Assembly: GCA_019261985.1 (NCBI GenBank)
Contig: JAFAQY010000091.1
Span: 1 to 64,000 of the forward strand
Source of the DNA: Bryobacterales bacterium
GTDB taxonomy: Bacteria > Acidobacteriota > Terriglobia > Bryobacterales > Bryobacteraceae
Length of the DNA: 64,000 bases
Reading direction: 5' to 3'
Shown here: in pieces, positions 1 to 8,749 of the stretch
Numbering within the stretch: the stretch's first letter is position 1
Layout: every line of letters begins with the position of its first letter
The notes under the pieces: model-generated
The model's database searches: none
Seen by the model: only the letters and a program-made list of their open reading frames with translations
What the model was told of the DNA's origin: nothing
Program-made: the position numbers and the translations under genes

Positions 1-586
1 GATCCATACTTGCGGAGGACGGCAACACGATTAGATCGGCGCTGAGTCCCAAAAAAATGCCGGTGAACTCCTTCGGCGCGACGCCTATAATCGTTAAGCC
101 ATTGTTGAGCCGGAGCGTTGTGCCCACGATATTCGGGTCGGCGCCCCCGCGCTGCCAGCAAGCATAGGTCAGCACCGCGGCGTTAAGCTTCTTATCGTCA
201 TCGCCGCGGGCGAACAGCCGGCCGAGAAGCGGGCGCATGCCCATCGCTGAAAAATAATTGTCCGTGACCAGTTCGACCAGTACTTCGCCACGGTCCTCCA
301 TCCATTCCTTTGATAAGTAGGTGGAGAAGGCCGCAATATCCGAGAACGTCCACGTTTGATCGCGCAGGAATTTATACGCGGGATAGGAGCTACGCTCGGC
401 CACGCTCTCGGGCGATCGATTGTAGATCGTGACGAGGCGTCCTGGATCGGCCGCAGCCGGAGGCCGCAACAAGATGTAGTTCGAAATGCCAATCCCGGCA
501 ATTCCGATGGCCAGCGCGATCGCGAGCGAAAACACGGCGATCCTTGCGAGCTTCCAATTCTTCCGCAATGTCCTCAGGCGGGGCAT
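1..586 (-). CDS. FtsX-like ABC permease, ADOP/MacB type (partial, 5' end only)
   Basis: The ORF track misses this gene because it runs off the left edge without a stop. Read on the minus strand from the ATG at 586 it gives a basic N-terminus, one membrane segment (about residues 15-42, with SLAIALAIGIAGIGIS), then a MacB_PCD-like periplasmic domain containing YPAYKFLRDQ, DNYFSAMGMRPLLGRLF and IIGVAPKEFTG. These are typical of the ADOP family of acidobacterial permeases, which resemble MacB/FtsX transporters. The rest of the protein, including the later membrane helices, lies outside the window. It is divergent from xseA across about 80 bases. The transported substrate cannot be told from sequence. 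Confidence 0.8.
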   Translation of the reverse strand, partial: MPRLRTLRKNWKLARIAVFSLAIALAIGIAGIGISNYILLRPPAAADPGRLVTIYNRSPESVAERSSYPAYKFLRDQTWTFSDIAAFSTYLSKEWMEDRGEVLVELVTDNYFSAMGMRPLLGRLFARGDDDKKLNAAVLTYACWQRGGADPNIVGTTLRLNNGLTIIGVAPKEFTGIFLGLSADLIVLPSSASMD

Positions 587-666
587 GGTCGCGCTGAACC
601 AGTATACCGACCCAGTACCGCCAGAGGGTTTCCTGATTCGGTGAGATCATGAGTGCTTAGGAATCC

Positions 667-2007
667 ATGGAACAACTGGCCCTCAGTTGGGAGCCCACTC
701 GCCGCGCCTTCACCGTCGCCGAGCTGACGGATGAATTGCGAGGGCTGCTCTACAGGAACTTCACCGACATCTGGGTTTCCGGCGAAATCTCTGGAACCAA
801 ACTGCCTGCGAGCGGCCACTTTTATTTCACTTTGAAAGATGGAACCGCGCAGCTCCGCTGTGTCTGCTATCGCCTGACCGCTCGATATCTGAAGTTCAAG
901 CCGCGCGATGGAGTCGCGGTTTTGGTTCGCGGCCGCCTGGATGTGTATGAGCAGCGCGGCGAAGTACAGATGATCGTGGATTTGCTCGAACCGCAAGGCC
1001 ATGGCGCGCTCCAGTTCGCCTTCGAGCAACTGAAGCAAAAGCTCGCCGCGGAGGGGCTGTTCGAGCAGGCGCGCAAGCGTCCACTGCCGTCTTTGCCTGA
1101 GCGGATCGGCATTGTGACTTCGCCGTCGGGCGCCGTCATTCGCGACATTCTGAACATTCTCGAACGCCGCTGTCCCGGCCGGCACGTGCGAATTTATCCA
1201 ACCCCGGTACAGGGCGAGGGCGCCGCGGGCCAAATCGCGAACGGGATTGATCACTTTAGCCGAACGCGCTGGGCCGAAGTGGTGATCGTCGCGCGTGGCG
1301 GTGGATCGCTTGAAGATCTGTGGGCGTTTAATGAGGAAGTCGTCGCGCGGGCCATCGCGGCCTGCTCGCCGCCGGTTATTTCGGCCGTCGGCCATGAAAC
1401 GGATTTCACCATCGCCGATTTCGTTGCCGACCTGCGCGCGCCCACTCCGTCGGCGGCGGCCGAAATGGTAACCGCTACGCGCCAGAGCCTGATCGACCGC
1501 ATGGACGCCGCGCAAAATAAATTGAGGCAAGCGGCGCGCCTCACGCTCGCGCTGGCGGCACGGCGATTTCATACGGTGGAGTTCGATCCGGCGCGCTTGC
1601 ACCGAACCCTGGGCCGGCGCATGCAGCGTATCGACGAACTGGACTACCGGATGCGCGACGCGGTCCGGGCCGCGCTCGAACGGCGGAAACGCGCGTGCGA
1701 AACGATCGGTTCGCGCCTGTTGCGGCTGGACGTCCGATTGCGCATCGCTGGCGGCCGCCATAGGCTGGAGGCGTGCGAATCCAAGCTTCACCAGCGCATG
1801 CGCCTGCAATTGAGCCACGCTCGCGGCGCGCTTGGCCCGCTGGAGGCACACTTGGCGCAGCTAAGCCCGCTGAAAATTTTGGAGCGCGGCTACGCAATCG
1901 TGGAGCGCGAAGGAAAATTAGTGAAGGCCCCCGCCGATGCGCCGGTGGGATCGGATGTGCGAATGCGTCTGGCGCGAGGCGAGCTGCGCGCGAAGGTGAC
2001 ACAGTGA
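667..2007 (+). CDS. xseA: Exodeoxyribonuclease VII large subunit
   Basis: 446 aa, the usual XseA length. It has an N-terminal OB-fold (about residues 15-105), the catalytic domain with IGIVTSPSGAVIRD near 147-160, RGGGS at 210-214 and GHETDFT at 242-248, and a long helical C-terminal region. Exonuclease VII degrades single-stranded DNA to oligonucleotides in repair and recombination. The family normally pairs with XseB. No xseB follows here; the next gene is a secreted peptidase whose GTG start overlaps the xseA stop by 4 bases, so the two are translationally coupled. The ATG at 667 matches the family N-terminus. Confidence 0.95.
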   Translation: MEQLALSWEPTRRAFTVAELTDELRGLLYRNFTDIWVSGEISGTKLPASGHFYFTLKDGTAQLRCVCYRLTARYLKFKPRDGVAVLVRGRLDVYEQRGEVQMIVDLLEPQGHGALQFAFEQLKQKLAAEGLFEQARKRPLPSLPERIGIVTSPSGAVIRDILNILERRCPGRHVRIYPTPVQGEGAAGQIANGIDHFSRTRWAEVVIVARGGGSLEDLWAFNEEVVARAIAACSPPVISAVGHETDFTIADFVADLRAPTPSAAAEMVTATRQSLIDRMDAAQNKLRQAARLTLALAARRFHTVEFDPARLHRTLGRRMQRIDELDYRMRDAVRAALERRKRACETIGSRLLRLDVRLRIAGGRHRLEACESKLHQRMRLQLSHARGALGPLEAHLAQLSPLKILERGYAIVEREGKLVKAPADAPVGSDVRMRLARGELRAKVTQ

Positions 2008-4448
2008 ACAAATTCCTTTTCACCTTATCGGTACTCGCCGTGTCCTGTACGGCAGCCGCGCAGGACCGCCCAAAACCTTCCGAAGGCGCGGATCTTGCGA
2101 AGCAGATCCTATCCGCGGGCCTGGATGAGACGCAGTGCTATCGGGTTCGCGACCTAAGCCTGATCAAAGAAGACCTGCGGCTGTATTTAACCGAAGGATA
2201 TTTAATGTTCGCCAAGCCCGTGCGCGGCGAGCGCTGGGCCGCGGTTTTCTCCGGTGAAGTGGAGGGCGGGGACGGCGAGGTGCTGCTGCTCCCGCCGTTT
2301 CGTGGTGAACGCCAGAGCCTCGCTAAGTTCACTCAGTCGCCCAACCTGGACGAGCATTTTAGCGGCGCGCTGCTGCTGTTCACCGATGATTCCGCCGCGA
2401 AGCTTCTGGACCAGGTCACACGAGAAAACCGCGGCAAGCCCGCGCCTGAGATCGGACCGTTGTTAACGGAAACGTGGGGGCCCGTATTGGGCAATATTGT
2501 GCCTGGATTTGAGTTGCGATTAGTGGGCGATCTGCTGACCCCGCGCGCTAGCCGAGGCGGTCTGATGTTCGCGGCGGTTGCCGGAAAGACGTTGGGCGCT
2601 TTCGACCTGTTTTACGATTCCCGCGCGGTAGAACAAGTCCTCGCGGGCCGCATGGTCGAACACAACAGCCGTTACACCTATGACGTTTGGACCAGTTTCC
2701 CCGCGCGCTCCTTTCGTAACGGCACATCGCCGCCGCCGCCGGATTTCGTGTCGGAGCGCTTTCAAATCGATGCTTCCCTCGATTCGAGTCTACGCCTGAA
2801 GGCGACCACGCGTATTTCCATTAAAGTCCGCGATGCCGCCATCAAGGCGTTGCCTTTCGAAGTCTCGCGCGCGATCGAGGTTACCGGTGCGCGGGTTGAC
2901 GGTAAGCCCGCGGAGTTCCTGTTTCGCGATTCGGATCGGGCTCGTGCCCTCCGCACCGATGAAAACGACGGTTTTCTCTTAATCTCGCCTGAGCCGCTCG
3001 CAAGCGGCAGCGTTCATCAGATCGAGTTCGAAGAAGAAGGGTCCGTGATCTCGACCGCAGGAAAGGACGTGTACTATGTGCGCGCCCGGTCGAACTGGTA
3101 TCCGCGCGGTGGAACCGACCTTTCCCTTTACGATCTCTCATTCCGTTATCCGCGCCATTTGACGCTGGTCACGGCTGGGGATCTGATCGAGGATCGCGCG
3201 GAGGGCGACTGGCGCTATACGCGGCGTCGTACGTCGACGCCGATCCGCGTCGCCGGTTTTAATCTCGGCGATTACGCGCATGTGACCTCCGCCGGGCCAG
3301 GGTTCAAGGTTGAAGTTTACGGGAATCGAAGCCTGGAAGCTTCGCTTGTGCCGAAGCCTCAGGACAGCGTCCCCGAAACGGCGATTTCGGCTTCCCAGGG
3401 TCCCACGGGTCGAGGGGGCCGCCGTGCGCCTCCGTTGCCGGTTCCGCCTGCTCCTGCATTGCCGCCCGATCCGCTTGCGCGCCTTCACGCGGTAGCGGCG
3501 GATGTTTCCTCAGCCGTGCAGATGTTTTCCAACTGGTTCGGCCCGCCTGTGGTGCCGAATTTGACCGTTGCACCCATCCCCGGAACTTTCGGTCAAGGAT
3601 TTCCGGGCTTGTTATACCTTTCGACGCTCGCGTATCTGGATCCCGGCGCGCGGCCGCCCCAGGTTCGGGGGTCTCGCGATCAGGTGTTCTTTTCCGATCT
3701 CTTGCAGGCGCATGAGGCCGCTCATCAGTGGTGGGGGAATGTGGTGTTGCCCGCCGGCTATCAGGATGACTGGTTGCCGGAGGCTCTGGCTAACTATTCC
3801 GCGCTGCTTTACCTGGAAAGGAAAAGCGGCGTGAAGGCGATGCAGGACGTGTTGGAACAGTATCGCGATTCTTTGGTTAAGAAAGGCGATGACGGGCAAA
3901 CCGTGGAATCCGCGGGTCCGATTACATTGGGTTTTCGTTTGGAGTCGGCCGAGCCGCGGAACGCGTGGAACATCATCACGTATGACAAAGGAGCATGGGT
4001 TTTCCATATGTTGCGGCGGCGTTTGGGTGATGAGCAGTTCTTGAAAATGCTGGCCGAATTGCGGAGGCGCTACGAGGGGCGGCGCGTCTCCACTGCCGAT
4101 GTTCGCGCATTGACGAAGCAATTCCTGCCTGCCCGCGTGCGGGCGTCAATGATCGATTCCTTTTTCGATAACTGGGTTTACTCCACTGGAATCCCGGCGC
4201 TGAAATTGACGTACACGGTGAAAGGCGCGGCCCCGGCGGTCAGATTATCCGGAAAAGTGGAGCAAAGCGGCGTCGACGACGACTTTTCGATCGAAGCTCC
4301 AGTCGAAGTCCAGTTCGCGAAGGGCGGGACACAGACCATCTGGGTGGAGACGACAAACGCCGGCGCGAACTTCTCGGCGACCTTGAAGCAGCTTCCGGCA
4401 AAAGTCTCGATTCCCACCGGCACAGGCGTGCTGGCAACACGGAAATAA
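2004..4448 (+). CDS. Secreted M1-family zinc metallopeptidase
   Basis: The ORF track begins at 1773 inside xseA. The likely start is the GTG at 2004, which overlaps the xseA stop and places a signal peptide (NKFLFTLSVLAVSCTAAAQ) at the N-terminus, giving 814 aa. Zinc ligands are clear: HEAAH at residues 570-574 followed by Glu593 in WLPEAL, which is the HExxH-x18-E spacing of M1 gluzincins. The usual GAMEN exopeptidase motif upstream is replaced by a QGFPGLLYLS stretch, so strict aminopeptidase activity should not be assumed. A proline-rich linker lies near residues 460-495. A periplasmic or cell-surface location is inferred from the signal. Confidence 0.87.
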   Translation: MNKFLFTLSVLAVSCTAAAQDRPKPSEGADLAKQILSAGLDETQCYRVRDLSLIKEDLRLYLTEGYLMFAKPVRGERWAAVFSGEVEGGDGEVLLLPPFRGERQSLAKFTQSPNLDEHFSGALLLFTDDSAAKLLDQVTRENRGKPAPEIGPLLTETWGPVLGNIVPGFELRLVGDLLTPRASRGGLMFAAVAGKTLGAFDLFYDSRAVEQVLAGRMVEHNSRYTYDVWTSFPARSFRNGTSPPPPDFVSERFQIDASLDSSLRLKATTRISIKVRDAAIKALPFEVSRAIEVTGARVDGKPAEFLFRDSDRARALRTDENDGFLLISPEPLASGSVHQIEFEEEGSVISTAGKDVYYVRARSNWYPRGGTDLSLYDLSFRYPRHLTLVTAGDLIEDRAEGDWRYTRRRTSTPIRVAGFNLGDYAHVTSAGPGFKVEVYGNRSLEASLVPKPQDSVPETAISASQGPTGRGGRRAPPLPVPPAPALPPDPLARLHAVAADVSSAVQMFSNWFGPPVVPNLTVAPIPGTFGQGFPGLLYLSTLAYLDPGARPPQVRGSRDQVFFSDLLQAHEAAHQWWGNVVLPAGYQDDWLPEALANYSALLYLERKSGVKAMQDVLEQYRDSLVKKGDDGQTVESAGPITLGFRLESAEPRNAWNIITYDKGAWVFHMLRRRLGDEQFLKMLAELRRRYEGRRVSTADVRALTKQFLPARVRASMIDSFFDNWVYSTGIPALKLTYTVKGAAPAVRLSGKVEQSGVDDDFSIEAPVEVQFAKGGTQTIWVETTNAGANFSATLKQLPAKVSIPTGTGVLATRK

Positions 4449-4492
4449 AGGGCCGGTTTTCGCCAGCGCTCAACGTTGTTAGAATCTTGCGC

Positions 4493-6370
4493 ATGCATGT
4501 TTCCACCCTGTGTAGGACAAGCTTAAGCTTGTCCGGGACAAGCTTAAGCTTGTCCTACTTACTGGTTCCTCTAATCGCGTGCGCTGCCGACGATCCTTAT
4601 GCAGCGCAGCTTTTCAAGCTGCATTGCGCATCGTGCCACGAAGCTGCCGCAGCCTCGCCGGGGGCGCGCATTCCACCTGTTTCTCAGCTCAAGGCGATGA
4701 CTCCAACTGCCATTCTGCGAACGCTCGAAAGCGGCATCATGAAATCGCAAGCGGCGGTTCTGTCGACGAATGAGCGGCAGGCCGTGGCGAACCTCCTTGG
4801 CACGCCGTTGACCACCGAGCGCAAGCGCGACGAGATCGCCAATCCTTGCCTCGCGAATGCCGGATGGAAGGAAGGCCCAAGCTGGAGCGGTTGGGGACCG
4901 GGGCTGGCCAACACGCGTTTTCAGCCGGCGAAAGAAGCCGGATTGCGCGCGGAAGATGTGCCCAAACTTACTCTGAAATGGGCGTTCGCGTTTCCCGATA
5001 GCGCAGTCCTGCGTTCGCAACCCGCGGTCTATCGGGGCCGCGTGTTCGCGGGAAGCCAGGATGGTAGCGTTTACTCGCTCGATGCCGCTACGGGCTGCGT
5101 GTACTGGAGTACGACAGTTCAAGCGGAAGTGCGCTCGGGGATTACCGTCGCCGAGACCGGCGGCAAGCCCGCGCTGTTCTTCGGCGATTCTTCCGGCAAC
5201 CTCTACGGACTGGATGCCACAACCGGAACGCAATTATGGAAGACTGCGCTCGATGAGCATCCCGCATCGAAAGGTAGTTCCACACCGTCTTTCTATCAAG
5301 GACGGCTCTATGTGGGCGTGTCGTCGCTTGAAGAAGCGCTGGCCGTGGCGCCGGGCTACGTCTGTTGCACCTTCCGCGGAAGCGTTTCCGCGATTCAGGC
5401 CGCCGATGGAAAACTTCTTTGGAAGCGGTACATGATCACGGAGAGCGCCAAGCCGCAGCCGAAATCGAAGAACGGGTCGGCTGTGATGGGTCCGTCGGGC
5501 GTAGGCGTCTGGACGTCTCCCACGCTCGATCCCGAGCGCGACACCATGTACGTCACCACGGGCGATAACTATTCCGATCCTCCCACTTCCATGAGCGATT
5601 CGGTAGTGGCGATGCGTATGTCCACGGGAGACATTCTGTGGTCTAAGCAGCTCACTTCGGGCGATGCGTGGAACAGCTCGTGCTATCTCGCAGGTCGCGT
5701 GAACTGCCCGGACTCCGACGGCCCGGATTTCGATTTCGCATCGTCGGCATCGCTGGTTTCGTTAGCGAACGGGAAGCGCGCGTTGGTTGTCGGCCAGAAA
5801 TCCGGAATTGCATACGCGCTCGATCCGGACAAGCAGGGTCAAATATTATGGCAATCGCGAATCGGCAAAGGCGGAACCGTGGGTGGCGTCGAGTGGGGCG
5901 GAGCCACTGACGGCCGCAGTTTTTATGTTGCTTTATCGGATGTCGGATTTCAGGTCGCGCTAATACCGGGCACCAATGACCGGCAATACGAGCTCGATCC
6001 GAAGCAAGGCGGCGGGATCTTCGCGTTCCGCATCGATAACGGCGAAAGGCTATGGCAGACCCCTCCACCGGGCTGCGGCAACCGCCGTCCATGCAGCCCC
6101 GCGCAATCCGCTGCAATAACCGCGATTCCGGGAGCCGTATTTTCCGGGTCGCTGGATGGCCATCTGCGCGCATACTCGGCGGCAAACGGAAAAATCATTT
6201 GGGATTACGACACGGACCGCGACTTTAAGACCGTGAACGGCCTTAAAGGACACGGTGGCGCGCTAGATGTAGGCGGCCCAATTGTCGCCGGCGGGCTGCT
6301 GTTTGTACAATCCGGCTCCGCGCAGAGGAACGGCTTACCAGGCAATGTTCTGCTAGCATTCGGTCGCTAG
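4493..6370 (+). CDS. Secreted cytochrome c / PQQ beta-propeller dehydrogenase-like protein
   Basis: The track starts at a TTG (4487); the ATG at 4493 is preferred, giving 625 aa. After a signal peptide there is one c-type heme site, CASCH at about residues 45-49, then a PQQ-type beta-propeller with repeated blades such as GSVYSLDAATG, GNLYGLDATTG and GHLRAYSAANG. The arrangement matches PQQ-dependent alcohol (polyvinyl-alcohol type) dehydrogenases with an N-terminal cytochrome domain. The substrate is not determinable. The signal-peptide region is largely encoded by a 47-bp palindromic repeat (see separate entry), which is unusual. The gene starts 44 bases after the M1 peptidase and could share its transcript. 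Confidence 0.85.
   Translation: MHVSTLCRTSLSLSGTSLSLSYLLVPLIACAADDPYAAQLFKLHCASCHEAAAASPGARIPPVSQLKAMTPTAILRTLESGIMKSQAAVLSTNERQAVANLLGTPLTTERKRDEIANPCLANAGWKEGPSWSGWGPGLANTRFQPAKEAGLRAEDVPKLTLKWAFAFPDSAVLRSQPAVYRGRVFAGSQDGSVYSLDAATGCVYWSTTVQAEVRSGITVAETGGKPALFFGDSSGNLYGLDATTGTQLWKTALDEHPASKGSSTPSFYQGRLYVGVSSLEEALAVAPGYVCCTFRGSVSAIQAADGKLLWKRYMITESAKPQPKSKNGSAVMGPSGVGVWTSPTLDPERDTMYVTTGDNYSDPPTSMSDSVVAMRMSTGDILWSKQLTSGDAWNSSCYLAGRVNCPDSDGPDFDFASSASLVSLANGKRALVVGQKSGIAYALDPDKQGQILWQSRIGKGGTVGGVEWGGATDGRSFYVALSDVGFQVALIPGTNDRQYELDPKQGGGIFAFRIDNGERLWQTPPPGCGNRRPCSPAQSAAITAIPGAVFSGSLDGHLRAYSAANGKIIWDYDTDRDFKTVNGLKGHGGALDVGGPIVAGGLLFVQSGSAQRNGLPGNVLLAFGR
4512..4558. repeat. 47-bp near-perfect double palindrome inside a signal-peptide coding region
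   Basis: Two copies of the 20-bp perfect palindrome GGACAAGCTTAAGCTTGTCC (4515-4534 and 4536-4555) are separated by one G. The outer GTA/TAC bases extend symmetry, so the whole 47 bp is one inverted repeat around base 4535. It encodes about residues 7-22 of the PQQ protein (CRTSLSLSGTSLSLSY). It resembles the double-hairpin intergenic repeats elsewhere in the window in layout but not in stem sequence. Confidence 0.9.
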
Positions 6371-6377
6371 CCCGCCG

Positions 6378-6423
6378 TGGGGCAGGATGCCATCCTGCGC
6401 GCGGTTGCCAACCGCGCTGGTCT
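6378..6423 (+). repeat. Double-hairpin intergenic repeat (REP-like), copy A
   Basis: Directly after the PQQ gene stop. Hairpin 1 is GCAGGATG-C-CATCCTGC (6382-6398) and hairpin 2 is GCGCGGTTG-C-CAACCGCGC (6399-6417); both are perfect and abut. The left flank CGTGGGGCAGG matches other copies. It may act as a transcript 3'-end structure, but there is no U-tract. Confidence 0.8.
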
Positions 6424-6547
6424 GGCTTACGCAAGACCCGGTCAGGCGGTTTGGCACTCCGTAGGTGCGCAACTGCCCACCGCTCCCGTTTCGGGAAGTA
6501 GAGTGCAGCAGGAATGTTCTACCTTCAGCCGTTGCGGGGGGGCGTAG

Positions 6548-6688
6548 GGGCGGCTGATTGTAGAACGGCGAAAGCGTCCGAGCTATACGCTCGAGGAGCT
6601 CTTAGCCCAATGCAAACCAAATGCCCGGCGCGCGCGAATGGACCGCGGCTGGCTGAATGCGTAGCCAACCGGCCGTGAACTCATCTGA
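6548..6688 (+). pseudogene. mazE-like antitoxin remnant
   Basis: Reading codons from 6548 gives RLIVERRKRPSYTLEELLAQ followed later by GWLNA, a stop codon, then PTGRELI and the final TGA. This matches the C-terminal half of MazE/ChpBI-type antitoxins (YTLEELLAQC...EWL...GREL). There is an in-frame stop just upstream (6545-6547) and an internal stop near the end, and no N-terminal DNA-binding half is visible. Its TGA overlaps the ATG of the mazF remnant (TGATG), which is the normal arrangement of an intact operon. Too short for the ORF track. Confidence 0.7.
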
Positions 6689-6837
6689 TGAAGCGAGGCG
6701 AGATCTGGCTTGTCAGCGTCGACCCAATGTCAGGACACGGGCAAAAAGGGCAGCGGCCAGTGCTGATCGTTTCGCCCGAGGCGTTTAATCGCGTCATCGA
6801 TGAAGTGCTCGCAAGGCTCGCGCCGATTTTTGAGTAG
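6688..6837 (+). pseudogene. mazF/PemK toxin remnant with internal deletion
   Basis: A 49-codon open frame from ATG 6688. It starts with MKRGEIWLVSVDP and RPVLIVSPEAFNRV, the conserved N-terminus of MazF/PemK endoribonucleases, then jumps directly to DEVLARLAPIFE, which looks like the family C-terminus. Roughly 60 central residues of a normal protein of about 110 aa are missing, including most of the RNase fold. The frame is kept across the deletion, so a short peptide could still be made, but toxin activity is very unlikely. Confidence 0.8.
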
Positions 6838-6851
6838 CTCACCCTTTAACG

Positions 6852-7286
6852 CTATTTCACGTTTATGGTCAAAGCCGCATTGACTAAGTGGCCGCTCGCG
6901 TCGGCGGCTGTGAGCGTGTACGTGGTTGTCTTTTTCGGAAAGGCCTCAATGCATCGGGTCATTGCGGGTTTGAGCGGCTCGATTTCGGGCTCGATTTTCA
7001 GACTGACTGCATTAGCTACGCCGTAGCACAGCAGCACGCGGCCGCCTGGGTGCGTCACCGCCGTATCCGCGGCGAAATTTAGAATTTTCAGCTCATCGCC
7101 GAACTGCGCTTGGATCTGCCCCCCCGCGACGATGTCGTGCTCGAGGGTGCGCTTCTCCGCGTTGCGCTCGGCCGCTCGGGCGCCGGTGTAACGCGAATAC
7201 ATGACCCAACCTGCGTATGCCGCCGCTATAACGACGGCGGCGGTCGAGTAGGGAAGGATACGGCGGATTACGTCGGTGGGCGCCAT
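6852..7286 (-). CDS. Small single-pass membrane protein at the end of the gcv operon
   Basis: 144 aa. A short cytoplasmic start is followed by a membrane segment at about residues 13-28 (TAAVVIAAAYAGWVMY), a charged linker, and a C-terminal all-beta-looking domain ending TYTLTAADASGHLVNAALTINVK, which resembles an Ig-like strand pattern. The family is not recognised. Its start overlaps the 3' end of gcvPB by 19 bases, so it is very likely co-transcribed and translationally coupled. A link to glycine metabolism is not implied by its sequence. Confidence 0.65.
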   Translation of the reverse strand: MAPTDVIRRILPYSTAAVVIAAAYAGWVMYSRYTGARAAERNAEKRTLEHDIVAGGQIQAQFGDELKILNFAADTAVTHPGGRVLLCYGVANAVSLKIEPEIEPLKPAMTRCIEAFPKKTTTYTLTAADASGHLVNAALTINVK

Positions 7287-8749
7287 TTCAGAATCGGCCT
7301 CCGGGCCGCCGCGACCTCGTCGACTTTCGCAATGCGCGTCGAATGCGGGGCTTTCAGAACGAGTTTCGGATCGTTTTCAATCTCGTTCGCGATGTCGATC
7401 ATCGCCTCGGCAAACAGGTCGAGTTCAAGCTTGCTCTCGGTTTCGGTCGGCTCGATCATGAGCGCGCCGTGAACGATCAACGGAAAACTCACCGTGTAGG
7501 GATGGAAGCCGTAATCAATCAGACGCTTGGCGATGGCGCCCGTCGGAGCTCCGCGGGCAGCCTGGCGGCGATCGGTGAACACGCACTCGTGCATGCTCGG
7601 CGCATCATACGCGATTTCGTAGCAACCCTCCAGCAGCTTACGCAGATAGTTTGCGTTAAGGAGAGCATCCAGAGTCGCGCGCTTCAGGCCATCTCCGCCA
7701 TGCGCCATTATGTAGGCGAGCGCGCGGACGAGAACGCCGAAGTTTCCGTAGAACGCTCGCACGCGGCCGATAGATTGCGGACGGTCGTAGTCCCAGCGCC
7801 AGCCATCGTCGGTGCGCTTGAGCCGCGGCAACGGAAGAAACGGTTCCAGGAATTTCTTCACCGCCACCGGACCGGAGCCCGGACCGCCGCCGCCGTGCGG
7901 AGTGGAAAACGTCTTGTGCAGATTCAAGTGCATCACGTCGACCCCGAAATCGCCCGGGCGCGCGATACCCACGAGAGCGTTCATGTTCGCGCCGTCCATG
8001 TACAGCAGCGCGTCTTTAGCGTGAAGAATTCGCGCAATATCTCCGATCTGCTCCTCGAACACGCCCACCGTGTTCGGATTCGTCAGCATGAGCGCGGCGA
8101 CATCCTGATCGACCATACGCTCGAGCGCCGCGGTGTCCACCATGCCCCGCGCATTCGAGGCTATATGCGCCACTTCATACCCGGCCATATGCACCGTGGC
8201 CGGATTCGTGCCGTGCGCCGAATCAGGAACAAGAACGCGCCTACGAGCATTGCCGAGCGATTGAAGCCAGGCACGCACGAGCAAAAGGCCTGTGAATTCG
8301 CCCTGCGCTCCCGCCGCCGGCTGGAGCGTCACCGCGTCCATGCCCGTGATTTCCGCGAGCGCCGCCTCCAGCGTGGCGGTGATTTCCATCGCGCCTTGCG
8401 AGCGCGAGTCCGGCTGATAGGGATGAATCCAGGCAAGGCCGTCCGTCCGCGCGACCGCTTCGTTCACGCGTGGGTTGTATTTCATGCTGCAAGAGCCCAG
8501 CGGATAAAGGCCGAGGTCGATCGCATAGTTCCATGTGGAGAGCCGGGTGAAGTGGCGGATGGCATCGACTTCGCTCACTTCCGGAAAATCTTCGATTTCC
8601 GAACGGGTATTCTCCGCGCCGAGCGCAGCGATGGGATCTAGCGAGGGCACATCCAGATCCGGGAGTTGGTAGCCCATTTTGCCGGGCGAGCTGATTTCGA
8701 ACAGAAGCGGCTCGTTTTGAGTGGGGTGCGGGCGGACTTTTTTAATCAC
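7268..8749 (-). CDS. gcvPB: Glycine dehydrogenase (decarboxylating) subunit 2
   Basis: 493 aa, the C-terminal half of the two-subunit P-protein. It carries the PLP lysine in [17 protein letters not shown] (Lys279), with [10 protein letters not shown] and the glycine-rich loop after the lysine. With GcvPA it decarboxylates glycine and passes the aminomethyl group to lipoyl-GcvH. The split-subunit form is usual in acidobacteria and many thermophiles. The start overlaps the end of gcvPA by 8 bases. Confidence 0.96.
   Translation of the reverse strand: MIKKVRPHPTQNEPLLFEISSPGKMGYQLPDLDVPSLDPIAALGAENTRSEIEDFPEVSEVDAIRHFTRLSTWNYAIDLGLYPLGSCSMKYNPRVNEAVARTDGLAWIHPYQPDSRSQGAMEITATLEAALAEITGMDAVTLQPAAGAQGEFTGLLLVRAWLQSLGNARRRVLVPDSAHGTNPATVHMAGYEVAHIASNARGMVDTAALERMVDQDVAALMLTNPNTVGVFEEQIGDIARILHAKDALLYMDGANMNALVGIARPGDFGVDVMHLNLHKTFSTPHGGGGPGSGPVAVKKFLEPFLPLPRLKRTDDGWRWDYDRPQSIGRVRAFYGNFGVLVRALAYIMAHGGDGLKRATLDALLNANYLRKLLEGCYEIAYDAPSMHECVFTDRRQAARGAPTGAIAKRLIDYGFHPYTVSFPLIVHGALMIEPTETESKLELDLFAEAMIDIANEIENDPKLVLKAPHSTRIAKVDEVAAARRPILKWRPPT

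Noticed and set aside
390-650. 86-aa minus-strand ORF overlapping the start of the permease
   Set aside because: Another frame across the permease start. Its downstream part is the shadow of the ADOP N-terminus and it lacks a family match.
574-1851. 425-aa minus-strand ORF opposite xseA
   Set aside because: Fully antisense to a well-supported xseA, with no domain resemblance and composition explained by high GC content.
7343-8641. 432-aa plus-strand ORF opposite gcvPB
   Set aside because: Antisense shadow of gcvPB; its length follows from the codon usage of gcvPB. No family.
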